From contig CACYPK010000022.1 in assembly GCA_902776285.1 (NCBI GenBank), positions 1 to 40,889 of the forward strand: DNA of 40,889 nucleotides, read 5' to 3'. Of the stretch, positions 9,397 to 17,956 are shown piece by piece (the first letter of the stretch is position 1; each line of letters starts with the position of its first letter). Source of the DNA: an uncultured Eubacteriales bacterium. Its GTDB lineage: Bacteria > Bacillota > Clostridia > Peptostreptococcales > Anaerovoracaceae. The notes under the pieces are model-generated. The model was not told the origin of the DNA and searched no databases. It saw only the letters and a program-made list of their open reading frames with translations. The translations under genes and the position numbers were made by a program.

Positions 9397-10362
9397 CTAT
9401 GAATTGAACATTACGGAGATCGCCTTGTTGGAGTAGACTCTGGAGATCGTCTCCGCGAATATGTGGCCGGCCGAGAGAACGGTGATCTTCTTGAGCCTTT
9501 TTTCCTCAGGGATAGGGATCGTGTTGAGGAGCACCATCTCCTTTATAGGAGCCGCCTGTATGCGCTCGATAGCCGGTCCGGAAAGCACCGCATGTGTCGC
9601 GCAGGCATATACGCACTTCGCGCCGAGGTCATCAAGAGCCTTTGCCGCGTTGCAGATGGTGCCGGCTGTGTCGATCAGGTCGTCGAGTATGATGCAGTTT
9701 TTGCCTTCTACATCACCGATGATATTCATTATCTCGCTCTTGTTAGGCTCAGGACGTCTCTTGTCGATGATGGCGATCGGAACGTTGAACGGCTTTGCCA
9801 TGTTGCGCGCTCTTGTCACGGAGCCGTGGTCAGGTGAAACGATGCACATATCCTCGAGGTCCTTGAGCTTGAAGTAGTCAGTCAGCATAGGCTGTCCCAG
9901 CATGTGATCTACCGGAATGTCGAAGAAGCCCTGTTCCTGCGAAGCGTGAAGATCCATCGTTATGACCCTGTCAATACCGGCGGCCGTGATCATGTTGGCT
10001 GTCAGTTTTGCCGTGATCGGATCTCTCGCCTTTGCCTTACGGTCCTGCCTCGCGTAGCCGTAATACGGCATTACGGCGGTCACGCTGTTGCACGACGCCC
10101 TCTTCAGAGCGTCCGTCATAATGAGCAGCTCCATGAGATTGTCATTGACCGGGTCGCATGTAGACTGAACAATGAAGCAGTCCTTTCCCCTTACCGATTC
10201 CCAGATACTTACGCTTGTCTCTCCGTCGCTGAACTTTGTGACTGTGGATTTTCCCAGTTCAATACCCATGTGTTCGGCTATCTCCTGCGCAAGTTCCGGG
10301 TGAGAATTGCAGGTAAACAGCTTAAGATTGGAAAATGCTTCACTTGTCATGTTGCGTATCAT
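9397..10362 (-). CDS. prs: Ribose-phosphate pyrophosphokinase (PRPP synthase)
   Basis: A 321-residue enzyme making PRPP from ribose 5-phosphate and ATP, feeding nucleotide, histidine and tryptophan synthesis. Visible signatures: YYGYARQDRKAKARDPITAK (flexible-loop and ATP site), VSPDHGSVTRAR, and the PRPP-binding loop ILDDLIDTAGT. Length is normal. The ATG at 10362 has GAAGGGAG about 9 nt upstream; a second ATG four codons later (MTSEAF) is less well spaced. It lies 24 nt after murC and 6 nt before pth, so all are probably one transcript. Confidence 0.97.
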   Translation of the reverse strand: MIRNMTSEAFSNLKLFTCNSHPELAQEIAEHMGIELGKSTVTKFSDGETSVSIWESVRGKDCFIVQSTCDPVNDNLMELLIMTDALKRASCNSVTAVMPYYGYARQDRKAKARDPITAKLTANMITAAGIDRVITMDLHASQEQGFFDIPVDHMLGQPMLTDYFKLKDLEDMCIVSPDHGSVTRARNMAKPFNVPIAIIDKRRPEPNKSEIMNIIGDVEGKNCIILDDLIDTAGTICNAAKALDDLGAKCVYACATHAVLSGPAIERIQAAPIKEMVLLNTIPIPEEKRLKKITVLSAGHIFAETISRVYSNKAISVMFNS

Positions 10363-10386
10363 GGCGCTTTGCTCCCTTCGTGCCTT

Positions 10387-11775
10387 TTAAAGTTTTTTCT
10401 CGTCCTTGTGCAGCAGCATGTCTCCCACTTTGTAGACATCACCTGCACCCATCGTCATCACTATATCGTCCTTGCCGGCGAATTTCTCTATGTATTTAAC
10501 TATATCCTCAAAGTCCTTTACGTAATAGACAGGCTTGTCCGGATGCCTTGCCTTGATGGCGGTCACGAGTTTATACGACGAGATATTGTAGACGTCTTTC
10601 TCGCGGGCCGCGTAGATGTCTGTGAGTATAACTACGTCGCTGTCTTCAAAGGCATCGACGAATTCAGCGAACAGAGCCTTGGTCCTCGTATATGTGTGAG
10701 GCTGGAATATCAGCCAGAGCTTATTGTGCTTCACATTGCGGGCCGCGGCGAGAGTCGCCTTTATCTCGGTCGGATGATGAGCGTAGTCGTCTATGATCTT
10801 TACGCCCTTGTCTGTAGTACCGACATAGTCGAATCTGCGGTTGGCGCCGCTGTACTCCTTGAGCGTGCTTACTATCGTCTCAGTATCGACACCGAGATAC
10901 GAAGCTGTCACGAACGCCGCCATCGAGTTCAGAACATTGTGCTCACCCGGGACGCTGAGCTCTATCTCAGCTATACCGTTGCCCTTATGGCAGATCTCAA
11001 AGACCGGGAAGCCGTTCTCGTTGAATCTGATGTTCTCAGCATAGAAGTCGTTGCTTTCGCTGTAGCCGTATGTGATCTTATTGTTGTGATCCTTCAGGAT
11101 ACTGCGCACGAACGGGTTGTCGCCGAAGGCGATTATAATGCCGTGCGGCGGGACCTGCTCAACGAAAGTGCTGAACGACTTGACTATGTGCTCCATGTCC
11201 TTGAAGTAATCGAGATGATCTGAGTCGATATTGAGAATGACACCGATGCTCGGGCGCAGCTGCAAAAAACTGTCCATGTACTCGCATGCTTCTGTTACGA
11301 AGTACTCCGTGCCGCCGATCTCGACGTTGCCGTTGATCTGAGGCAGATTGCCGCCGACCAGAATGGTCGGTTTGTACTTCGCGTTGCGCAGTATGAGCGA
11401 TGTCATCGACGTGACCGTAGTCTTGCCATGAGTGCCGCATATCGCGACGGAATTTTCGTAATCACCCATGATCATGCCCAGCACTTCCGCTCTGGAATAC
11501 AGAGGTATGCCGAGCTCGCGCGCTCTTTTTACTTCAGGATTCTCGTCCGAAACAGCCGCAGAGTAAACTATGGCGTCTACGCCTTCTACGTTCTCCGGCT
11601 CGTGGGATGTAAACACTTTTATCCCCAGATATTCAAGATGCCTGGTGACTTTTGACGGGTGTATGTCAGTGCCGCTGACGATATACCCTCTGTCGAGCAA
11701 TATCTCAGCAACTGCAGACAGACCTATCCCGCCTATCCCCAGGCAATGAATGCGTTTATATTTACTGAAATCCAT
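10387..11775 (-). CDS. murC: UDP-N-acetylmuramate--L-alanine ligase MurC
   Basis: A 462-residue cytoplasmic Mur ligase that attaches L-Ala to UDP-MurNAc, the first peptide step of peptidoglycan synthesis. The N-terminal Rossmann motif HCLGIGGIGLSAVAE, ATP loop CGTHGKTTVTS, central EACEYMDSFL and LNIDSDHLDYF, and C-terminal DDYAHHPTEI are all MurC-specific. The start has TTAGGAG nine nt upstream. It is the first gene behind the promoter at 11815-11843 and heads the run murC-prs-pth-mfd-mtaD-flippase. Confidence 0.97.
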   Translation of the reverse strand: MDFSKYKRIHCLGIGGIGLSAVAEILLDRGYIVSGTDIHPSKVTRHLEYLGIKVFTSHEPENVEGVDAIVYSAAVSDENPEVKRARELGIPLYSRAEVLGMIMGDYENSVAICGTHGKTTVTSMTSLILRNAKYKPTILVGGNLPQINGNVEIGGTEYFVTEACEYMDSFLQLRPSIGVILNIDSDHLDYFKDMEHIVKSFSTFVEQVPPHGIIIAFGDNPFVRSILKDHNNKITYGYSESNDFYAENIRFNENGFPVFEICHKGNGIAEIELSVPGEHNVLNSMAAFVTASYLGVDTETIVSTLKEYSGANRRFDYVGTTDKGVKIIDDYAHHPTEIKATLAAARNVKHNKLWLIFQPHTYTRTKALFAEFVDAFEDSDVVILTDIYAAREKDVYNISSYKLVTAIKARHPDKPVYYVKDFEDIVKYIEKFAGKDDIVMTMGAGDVYKVGDMLLHKDEKKL

Positions 11776-11814
11776 AAATGATAAACTCCTAATACCGCAT
11801 TATTATCTAATTTA

Positions 11815-11843
11815 ATTATAGGGAAAAACACCCCCGTATTCAA
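11815..11843 (-). promoter_or_regulatory. Promoter of the murC operon
   Basis: On the minus strand TTGAAT (11838-11843), a 17-bp spacer and TATAAT (11815-11820). Spacing to the murC start leaves a leader of about 35 nt. It probably drives the whole murC to flippase run. Confidence 0.8.
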
Positions 11844-11902
11844 CCAATCTGTTATTCAAAAATAAGTACATTCCATTATTTAGATTATCTATATCAATAG
11901 TG

Positions 11903-11932
11903 TTATAAATTCGATTTCTGCGGTATTATAAT
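11903..11932 (+). promoter_or_regulatory. Probable promoter of the aminotransferase gene
   Basis: A perfect -10 TATAAT (11927-11932) lies in AT-rich DNA. The -35 is poor (TTATAA at 11903-11908, 18-bp spacer). The SD AAAGGAG at about 11962-11968 precedes the gene at 11975. Confidence 0.5.
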
Positions 11933-11974
11933 AAAAGCAGAAGGCAATGCCTAAACCTGTTAAAAGGAGTCAAA

Positions 11975-13132
11975 ATGGAAAAGATCTATCTTGATAACGG
12001 CGCGACATCCTTTCCTAAGCCTCGCGAAGTAGCCGATGCCGTTTACGAATACATGACAAGCATAGGCGCAAACATAAACCGCGGCGGTTATCAGGTGGCT
12101 TACGACCTTGAAGGATCTGTCTTTGAGACACGCGAGATGCTCGCCGAGATGTTCGGCGGTTCCGACTGCAAGAACGTTGTATTCACCAAGAATGTCACAG
12201 AATCGCTCAACGTGGTGCTAAAGGGCTTTCTGAAACCGGGCGATCACATCCTCTGCTCTTCGATGGAGCACAATGCCGTGATGAGACCGCTGGTTCAGCT
12301 TTCAAAGAAAGGCGTCGAGTTTGACAGGATACCGGGCACGGAACGCGGAGAGCTGGTTCTTGACGCGGTAGAAGGCATGATAAAGGACAATACCGTTGCC
12401 ATAGTCATGACACACGCGAGCAATCTTGTGGGCACGGTAAATCCTCTCAAGGAAGTCGGAGCCATTTGCCAAAAGCACGGTCTTAAGTTCATCATCGACT
12501 CCGCGCAGAGCGCGGGGATCATCCCTATCGACATGAAAGAGATGCATATAGACGCCCTTTGCTTCACAGGCCACAAGTCGCTGCTGGGTCCCCAGGGCAT
12601 AGGCGGCTTCGTCCTGGACGAAGGAATGATAGGGCTCATAGATCCTCTCCTTTCGGGCGGGACGGGCTCCATAAGCCATACTGAAGAGATCCCCGATTTC
12701 ATGCCTGACAGATTTGAGCCGGGCACCATGAATATACCGGGCATCGTCGGACTGAACGCGGGCCTCAAATGGATAAAAGAAAAAGGGCTCGACGCCATAA
12801 GGGAGCACGAGCTTGGTCTGACAAAGAGATTCATTGACGGCATCATTCCGCTCGAAGAAGCCGGCAAGCTGAAGATAATAGGCCTAAAGGGCACGGAAGG
12901 ACGCACCGGAGTAGTATCAGTACAGACTCTCGATGTAGACTGCGCGGACGCGGCGTTCAGGCTCGACTATGAATACGGCATAGAGACCAGAGTCGGACTG
13001 CACTGCGCCCCTAATGCCCACAAGACTCTGGGCACCTACCCGACCGGCACGATACGCTTCAGTTTCGGCAATTTCAATACGGAAGATGATGTCGACGCGG
13101 CTGTCAAAGCACTTACTGAGATATGCGGTTGA
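11975..13132 (+). CDS. Cysteine desulfurase family PLP-dependent aminotransferase (class V)
   Basis: A 385-residue enzyme of aminotransferase class V. The PLP lysine is K201 in TGHKSLLGPQG, Asp in the FIIDSAQS strand contacts the cofactor, and a candidate catalytic cysteine is C344 in GLHCAPNAHKTLG, with TIRFSFG near the end. This C-terminal pattern belongs to the TIGR01977-like group of cysteine desulfurase family proteins, related to but distinct from IscS/NifS and SufS. No Fe-S scaffold gene is next to it, so whether it feeds Fe-S clusters, thiolation (mnmA is 3 kb away) or selenium metabolism is open. AAAGGAG precedes the ATG. It is the only long plus-strand gene in the chromosomal part apart from folT. 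Confidence 0.85.
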   Translation: MEKIYLDNGATSFPKPREVADAVYEYMTSIGANINRGGYQVAYDLEGSVFETREMLAEMFGGSDCKNVVFTKNVTESLNVVLKGFLKPGDHILCSSMEHNAVMRPLVQLSKKGVEFDRIPGTERGELVLDAVEGMIKDNTVAIVMTHASNLVGTVNPLKEVGAICQKHGLKFIIDSAQSAGIIPIDMKEMHIDALCFTGHKSLLGPQGIGGFVLDEGMIGLIDPLLSGGTGSISHTEEIPDFMPDRFEPGTMNIPGIVGLNAGLKWIKEKGLDAIREHELGLTKRFIDGIIPLEEAGKLKIIGLKGTEGRTGVVSVQTLDVDCADAAFRLDYEYGIETRVGLHCAPNAHKTLGTYPTGTIRFSFGNFNTEDDVDAAVKALTEICG

Positions 13133-13146
13133 TGATAAAAAACAAA

Positions 13147-13176
13147 ACCGGCACTCATGCGCCGGTATTTTCTTTT
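13147..13176. terminator. Bidirectional terminator between the aminotransferase gene and gtrA
   Basis: ACCGGC (13147-13152) and GCCGGT (13161-13166) pair around an 8-nt loop. T-rich tracts follow on the plus side (ATTTTCTTTTT) and A-rich bases precede it (AACAAAA), so it can act in both directions. The gtrA stop codon lies inside the hairpin. Confidence 0.8.
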
Positions 13177-13595
13177 TCCTTTTGTTTTTGAGCTATGTCG
13201 TTATTGTCCATGTCGCCCCGGTAAACTATGAATGTGTCGTATAGATATTCAAGCGTCAGGTTGAGCGCCATGTTGAGTCCCGTCACGAGGTATTCGTTCC
13301 AGCCGACCGTCTCCGCCAGATAGTCACCGAGTATGGTAGTAGCCGGTGTGAATACGATGTAGAACGCGAACACCATCGCCATGGCGCGGGGAACGTTCTT
13401 TGTGGACTTGAACGTGTAGCGCCTGTTGATAGTGAAGTTCCATAAGACAGACGCTATCAGGGCCGTAAGGTAGCATGGCCAGTACCTAAGCCCGGTGAAC
13501 TCATTCAGCAGTGTGAACAGTCCTATCTCAATAATTCCCGCCGAAGCGGATATCAGGGCGAACTTTATCGCTCTGATCACTTCCTTGTTTTTCAT
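13155..13595 (-). CDS. GtrA family membrane protein
   Basis: A 146-residue protein with four hydrophobic helices, matching the GtrA family of small membrane proteins involved in moving lipid-linked sugars or in cell-surface polysaccharide modification. The family landmarks are the first helix with FALISASAGIIEIG, and FTINRRYTFK at the end of helix two, equivalent to the usual 'N-F-x-x-n-r-x-w-T-F'. The C-terminal tail is charged. It starts 19 nt after the aldolase gene and is probably co-transcribed. No glycosyltransferase partner is adjacent, so its substrate is unknown. Confidence 0.85.
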   Translation of the reverse strand: MKNKEVIRAIKFALISASAGIIEIGLFTLLNEFTGLRYWPCYLTALIASVLWNFTINRRYTFKSTKNVPRAMAMVFAFYIVFTPATTILGDYLAETVGWNEYLVTGLNMALNLTLEYLYDTFIVYRGDMDNNDIAQKQKEKENTGA

Positions 13596-13614
13596 TCTCC
13601 CCTTATGCTCCTGC

Positions 13615-14682
13615 TTATTTATCGATCTGTTTTGAATATTTTGTCAGGTATATCGCCCTCTGCAGTCTCGCGTCTATCATTCCGAGCGGCCTTGCGTACC
13701 TTACAAAGCACGCGGCTGCGCAGTTTTTGCTGACTATCATCGCTATCGCCTCCGCGTCGGATTCCGTCTTGCCTGCGCATACGGCTCCTACACCCTTTAC
13801 GAGAACGGCATTGCGTCCGATAGCAGAGTTCAGCGCCGGTTGCTGTCCTCCCATGCGGTCGAGAGCGCCGGTCATAGGTATCTTGCCCAGGAAACCCTTA
13901 GGAGCCTGATTTGTCGAATAGCCCAGAAGAGCGCGCTCCGCGGCCCATTCGTCACGACCTACCACCTGCATGTCCGGTCCGACTATCTGGGCGAAGTCAT
14001 CTATGTACGCTCCGACCGGTCTGCCCTTTTCACAGCATTCCATGATATACGGATCGCTGACTACCTTGACAAAAGGAAGTGCCATTATATTGATCTTTGA
14101 GGTATCGAAATCCGCCGGTTCGCCGTAGTCCCCCGTCTTGGCTCTTGTCTTTACGAGTATCCTGCAGATGTCCTCGAGTTTTTCAGCGCCGGCAAAGGCT
14201 TCTTCCAGAGTAGATCCGAGAATGAGAGTGCCGTGTCTGGCCATAAGGAATTTGTCATCATACGGATTGCTCTTTATGCAGTCCTCAACGTTTTTCCTGA
14301 GCTTGGCCCCGCCCGGAAGCGCGTAAGCTGCGCAAGGCGCGGTCTTTATGCTTCTGCACTCCGCGGCCACAGCCGAAGCGTAATACTGATGCGTATGGAT
14401 GATGAAACCCGTCTGGCTTCTGAGCGAGTATGCCGCGGCGTGAACACCCTTCTCACTGCTTGGCTTGATACTGCCGGTATACGAACAGTCGCTTACCCTG
14501 ACCTTTACGAGATCAGACGGCGACAGCCTGTCATACGCCCTTCCGCTCGGAGTGATTATGAATTCATCCTCGCTTATTCTGGCGCTTATATTGCCCCAGG
14601 TCCTGGCAATGAGTTTGTTCTCGAGTAGTCTGTGTCCCGCTTCTATGACGAGTTTTCTTGCTTCAGTTTCGCTGTAATACAT
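13615..14682 (-). CDS. Class II aldolase/adducin family protein, two-domain
   Basis: A 355-residue protein. Residues 1-190 form a standard class II aldolase/adducin domain: TWGNISAR, ITPSGRAYDRL, the acidic residue in SSEKGVH, the zinc ligands of HTHQYYAS and the third His in MARHGTLILG. The second half (about 195-350) repeats the fold's end, including NAVLVKGVGAVCAGKTESDAE-like sequence, but lacks the HxH zinc pair. It therefore looks like an internal duplication with a non-metal-binding second copy. The first domain should be able to do zinc-dependent aldol cleavage of a sugar phosphate; the substrate is unknown. GAGG precedes the ATG. Confidence 0.8.
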   Translation of the reverse strand: MYYSETEARKLVIEAGHRLLENKLIARTWGNISARISEDEFIITPSGRAYDRLSPSDLVKVRVSDCSYTGSIKPSSEKGVHAAAYSLRSQTGFIIHTHQYYASAVAAECRSIKTAPCAAYALPGGAKLRKNVEDCIKSNPYDDKFLMARHGTLILGSTLEEAFAGAEKLEDICRILVKTRAKTGDYGEPADFDTSKINIMALPFVKVVSDPYIMECCEKGRPVGAYIDDFAQIVGPDMQVVGRDEWAAERALLGYSTNQAPKGFLGKIPMTGALDRMGGQQPALNSAIGRNAVLVKGVGAVCAGKTESDAEAIAMIVSKNCAAACFVRYARPLGMIDARLQRAIYLTKYSKQIDK

Positions 14683-14740
14683 AGTCCTTTACCTCTTTAA
14701 CAAAACCGCTTTTGCTAATGATACCACATTTTTGCAAACA

Positions 14741-14766
14741 AAAACTCCGGTATATGCCGGAGTTTT
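14741..14766 (-). terminator. Intrinsic terminator of gapA
   Basis: AAAACTCCGG (14741-14750) pairs with CCGGAGTTTT (14757-14766) around a 6-nt loop. Read on the minus strand it ends in TTTTTGTTTG, so it terminates gapA ahead of the aldolase gene. The complementary arms would also work on the plus strand. Confidence 0.88.
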
Positions 14767-14789
14767 GTTTTTTGATGGTTCGTTGCGGC

Positions 14790-15800
14790 TTAGCCGAGGG
14801 ATACCATGTGCTTCAGAGTTCTTACGAGCTGGCTTACGTAGCTCATCTCGTTGTCATACCACGATGTTACTCTGACCTCGTAGAGGTGCTCTGCGCACTT
14901 CATAACGATCGTCTGTGTTGCATCGAAGAGCGAACCGAAGCTCATTCCGATGATGTCGCTCGAAACGATCTCTTCTTCTGTGTATCCATAGGACTCTGTA
15001 GCAGCTGCCTTCATAGCCGCGTTGACGCTTTCTGCTGTGATGGAGTCTGTTGTATCCTCAACGATAGCGTCGAGAATTGTGATGGAGCCTGATGGAACAG
15101 GAACTCTCATGGCATTACCTGTCAGCTTGCCTGCGAGTTCAGGGATTACCAGGCCGATAGCCTTGGCAGCGCCTGTGCTGTTAGGAACGATGTTGACAGC
15201 GCCGGCTCTTGCTCTTCTGAGATCTCCCTTTCTGTGCGGTCCGTCGAGGATCATCTGATCGCCTGTGTAAGCGTGGATCGTTGTCATGAATCCTGTCTGG
15301 ATCGGCTTGAAGTCGTTGAGTGCCTTAGTCATCGGAGCAAGGCAGTTTGTTGTGCAGGAAGCACCGGATACGATGGTGTCTTCTTTTGTCAGGATCTCAT
15401 GGTTTGTGCCGTATACGATGGTCGGAAGATCGTTTCCTGCAGGAGCAGAAATGATGACCTTCTTTGCGCCGGCATCGAGATGAGCCTGGCTCTTGGCCTT
15501 CGATGTGTAGAAGCCTGTGCACTCGAGAACGATATCTACGTCGAGCTCGCCCCATGGAAGATTCTTTGCGTCCGCTTCTGCGTAGATCTTGATCTTCTTG
15601 CCGTCTACTACGATTCCGTCTTCAGCTGCTTCGATATCCGCGTCGAATTTCTTCTGAACGCTGTCATACTTAAGCAGATGCGCCAGCATGTTAGGGCTTG
15701 TAAGGTCGTTGATTGCTACGACATCGATGTCCTTGTCTGCATAGATCTTTCTGAAAGCCAGTCTTCCGATACGTCCAAATCCGTTGATAGCTACTCTCAT
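14790..15800 (-). CDS. gapA: Glyceraldehyde-3-phosphate dehydrogenase, type I
   Basis: A 336-residue glycolytic enzyme converting glyceraldehyde 3-phosphate to 1,3-bisphosphoglycerate. The N-terminal Rossmann motif is [17 protein letters not shown] carries Asp32, which indicates NAD preference, and the catalytic cysteine is C149 in [12 protein letters not shown], with its partner His in [10 protein letters not shown]. The start is the ATG at 15800, with AAAGGAGGA upstream; the eight codons before it contain that SD and are leader. Codon use is strongly biased and regular, fitting high expression. It appears monocistronic, with its own promoter and terminator. Confidence 0.98.
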   Translation of the reverse strand: MRVAINGFGRIGRLAFRKIYADKDIDVVAINDLTSPNMLAHLLKYDSVQKKFDADIEAAEDGIVVDGKKIKIYAEADAKNLPWGELDVDIVLECTGFYTSKAKSQAHLDAGAKKVIISAPAGNDLPTIVYGTNHEILTKEDTIVSGASCTTNCLAPMTKALNDFKPIQTGFMTTIHAYTGDQMILDGPHRKGDLRRARAGAVNIVPNSTGAAKAIGLVIPELAGKLTGNAMRVPVPSGSITILDAIVEDTTDSITAESVNAAMKAAATESYGYTEEEIVSSDIIGMSFGSLFDATQTIVMKCAEHLYEVRVTSWYDNEMSYVSQLVRTLKHMVSLG

Positions 15801-15873
15801 TATTTGATTCCTCCTTTGGATCATCCCGATCCCTTTATGATCAACTTAAAAGCAATGACGTGCTTACTAAATT

Positions 15874-15903
15874 ATTTTAACACTTTAAAGGCTCTATACT
15901 CAA
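15874..15903 (-). promoter_or_regulatory. Probable gapA promoter
   Basis: On the minus strand TTGAGT (15898-15903) is separated by 18 bp from TAAAAT (15874-15879). GGCTCT/AGAGCC arms (about 15890-15914) form a weak hairpin just upstream that could end the preceding zinc-ribbon transcript. Confidence 0.55.
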
Positions 15904-15927
15904 TGAAAAGAGCCAAAAAGAACATAA

Positions 15928-16152
15928 TTATTCTCCGAGGTCGCTTCTTATCACCTTGCCGAGGTTCCAGACATACGCGGCTCTGCGCGCGGCTGTTTTT
16001 CTGGACTCCTCGTCCGTGAACGCGAACTCGCCTGTCTGTGAGCCGCAGTCCATGCATGTGACCGTCCAGCACCATCCGCTACCGTCGTCCAGCAGTCCTG
16101 CTCCGCCGCAGTACGGGCATCCCGAAAGATCTATCTCGTCATATATATCCAT
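15928..16152 (-). CDS. Small zinc-ribbon protein, Lar (restriction alleviation)-like
   Basis: A 74-residue protein with two CxxC pairs: CPYCGGAG at residues 12-19 and CMDCGSQTG at 33-41. These are followed by an acidic stretch, then AARRAAYVWN. The pattern of a first CPYCGG knuckle, a W-rich linker, CxxCG and an 'A..A...WN' helix matches Lar-family and other phage-type zinc ribbons. The name reflects fold similarity only; restriction alleviation should not be assumed. It starts 19 nt after mnmA with AAAGGAG upstream and is probably co-transcribed with it. Confidence 0.75.
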   Translation of the reverse strand: MDIYDEIDLSGCPYCGGAGLLDDGSGWCWTVTCMDCGSQTGEFAFTDEESRKTAARRAAYVWNLGKVIRSDLGE

Positions 16153-16171
16153 AAGCCAGAATCTCCTTTGT

Positions 16172-17254
16172 TTATTGTATATCCTTTTGTATTATACCAC
16201 CGCCGGTCACCCTGTTTTCGCTGTCATAGAAGACCGCTGACTGTCCCGGAGCCGGAGCTTTGACCGGTTCATCGAAGGTAACAGATATTATATTATCGTC
16301 GATGCGCTCCAGATACGCAGGAGCTGCAGCGTGGTGGTACCGTATTTTCACGAAAGCCCGCAGTTTTTCACCCTTCGCGACGTCTTCTACCGCCATGAAG
16401 TTGAGGTCTCCGCACAGGATACGGCTTTTCATGACCGAATCCTCGTTTCCGAGCACTACGGTGTTGTTTTCAGGGTCTATGCGCTTCACATAAGCGGGAT
16501 ATCCGAGCGCTATACCAAGGCCCTTCCTCTGTCCGACCGTATAATTGACTATTCCCTTGTGTCTCCCCAGGACGTTTCCGTCTTCGTCAACGAAGTCACC
16601 CGGCGGAGGAAGCTTGCCGTCGACATGGGCATCTATATACTCCGCGTAGCCGCCGTCAAGCACAAAGCAGATCTCCTGTGAGTCCTGCTTGCCGGCAACA
16701 TCAAGGCCTGCGCTCTTAGCTATATCCCTGACTTCTTCCTTCGTAAGATCGGCGAGAGGCATCAGCGTACGGGCAAGCTGTTCCTGACTCAGCTGATAGA
16801 GCATGTAAGTCTGGTCCTTCGCGGAGTAAGCGGCCTGTTTTACCGTATATCTTCCGTTCTCCGCCCTTACAACGCGCGCGTAATGACCTGTCGCTATGTA
16901 TTCGGCATTGATCTCATCGGCAAACGACAGCAGTTTTTCCCACTTGATATGCCTGTTGCACGCAACGCATGGATTAGGAGTCAGACCGTTCAGATACGCC
17001 TTTATGAAAGGTTCAGTGACATGTTCTTTGAACTCAGGCAGGCTGTTCACGTTATAAAACGGTATATCAAGCTGCATGGCCGTACGGCGGGCGTCGCTTA
17101 TGTCGCAGCAGCGGCTGTAAGCTCCGCTTTCAGCCTGCCACGTCCTGAGCGTTACACCTATCACCTGATAGCCCTGCTCTTTCAGCAAATATGCCGCTAC
17201 CGCGCTGTCGACTCCGCCTGAGAGCCCAACTACTACTCTTGAAATATCACTCAC
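16172..17254 (-). CDS. mnmA: tRNA-specific 2-thiouridylase MnmA
   Basis: A 360-residue enzyme that makes 2-thiouridine at position 34 of Lys, Glu and Gln tRNAs. It has the PP-loop ATP motif GLSGGVDS (10-17), the tRNA-binding NGLTPNPCVACN with candidate nucleophile C99, and the persulfide-accepting cysteine C196 in DSQEICFV. In the usual NPDxxCN motif the Asp is replaced here by Cys (C96), giving an extra cysteine. The sulfur donor would be a cysteine desulfurase; one candidate lies at 11975-13132. It starts about 100 nt after the terminator of the neighbouring gene. Confidence 0.96.
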   Translation of the reverse strand: MSDISRVVVGLSGGVDSAVAAYLLKEQGYQVIGVTLRTWQAESGAYSRCCDISDARRTAMQLDIPFYNVNSLPEFKEHVTEPFIKAYLNGLTPNPCVACNRHIKWEKLLSFADEINAEYIATGHYARVVRAENGRYTVKQAAYSAKDQTYMLYQLSQEQLARTLMPLADLTKEEVRDIAKSAGLDVAGKQDSQEICFVLDGGYAEYIDAHVDGKLPPPGDFVDEDGNVLGRHKGIVNYTVGQRKGLGIALGYPAYVKRIDPENNTVVLGNEDSVMKSRILCGDLNFMAVEDVAKGEKLRAFVKIRYHHAAAPAYLERIDDNIISVTFDEPVKAPAPGQSAVFYDSENRVTGGGIIQKDIQ

Positions 17255-17302
17255 CCGCTTTCAACAAACGTCTTTCGTATTGTACCACAAGCAGCGGTCA
17301 TA

Positions 17303-17332
17303 CAAAAGAAATCCCCGCATTTCTGCGGGGAT
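17303..17332 (-). terminator. Intrinsic terminator after the coiled-coil/PGBD gene
   Basis: ATCCCCGCA (17311-17319) pairs with TGCGGGGAT (17324-17332): a perfect 9-bp stem with a 4-nt loop. On the minus strand it is followed by TTCTTTTG. Confidence 0.9.
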
Positions 17333-17355
17333 CGATTCAGCAATTATTGAAGTCT

Positions 17356-17895
17356 TTAGAAGCCGAGCTCCTTGTTGACCCATTTCTGCCATGCCTTGAA
17401 TGTCTCAGGGCCTGCTACGCCGTCCTCAGTTACGCCGAGGAACTTCTGCATAGCCTTGGATGTCTGTGTTCCCCAGACACCGTCAGCGTCAGCGCCGACC
17501 TTCTTCTGGATCGCCTTGATAGTCTCAGGTCCGCAGATGCCATCCTCAGTTACGCCGAGTACGTGCTGAGTAGCCTTGATGGAGAGAGGTCCCCACTCAC
17601 CGTCAACGTCGAGCTTGAATGCCTCGTTTGCGGCAAGCTTCTTTTCTACAGCCTCAGCTACCTTCTTTGCCTTTTCTTCAGCTTCTTTCTTAGCCTCTTC
17701 AGCCTCTTTCTTGATCTCAGCGACCTTGGCTTCCTGCTGCTTCTTTACATCTGCCATCTTAGCCTCATAGGCTTTTTCTCTTTCCTTTGCGGCTGCAGCT
17801 GCTTTTTCTGCTGCTTCCTTGACTTCTGCTTCCTTAGCTTCCGCTTCGGCTTTCAGCTTAGCTTCCTTACCTGTGATTTTGTCAAAAATACCCAT
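17356..17895 (-). CDS. Coiled-coil protein with two C-terminal peptidoglycan-binding-like repeats
   Basis: A 179-residue protein. MGIFDKITGKEAKLKAEAE begins a long Ala/Lys/Glu-rich helix (about 8-95), surely coiled coil. Two similar repeats follow (about 98-135 and 138-179), each of the form 'DxDGxWGxxTxKAxQxxLGVTEDGxxGPETxKAxQ', like phage-lysin and PG_binding_1 domains. There is no signal peptide, membrane segment or catalytic domain. It may bind cell wall after export by an unseen route, or be a phage-derived structural or lysis-associated protein kept by the host. The ATG at 17895 has AAAAGGAG upstream; the 30 codons before it are leader. A consensus promoter and terminator make it a well-expressed single gene. 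Confidence 0.8.
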   Translation of the reverse strand: MGIFDKITGKEAKLKAEAEAKEAEVKEAAEKAAAAAKEREKAYEAKMADVKKQQEAKVAEIKKEAEEAKKEAEEKAKKVAEAVEKKLAANEAFKLDVDGEWGPLSIKATQHVLGVTEDGICGPETIKAIQKKVGADADGVWGTQTSKAMQKFLGVTEDGVAGPETFKAWQKWVNKELGF

Positions 17896-17956
17896 GTTAC
17901 ACTCCTTTTCTGGATGCCGCTTTGTCGGCATTTTGCAATAATTGCCTAACGTATAC

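Noticed and set aside
9904..11223. 439-residue plus-strand open frame
   Set aside because: It lies fully antisense to prs and murC, which have complete family motifs and SD sequences; its translation is His/Arg/Tyr-rich without any recognisable motif.
12295..12906. 203-residue minus-strand open frame inside the aminotransferase gene
   Set aside because: Shadow of a clearly conserved plus-strand gene; Pro/Ser/Met-rich low-information sequence.
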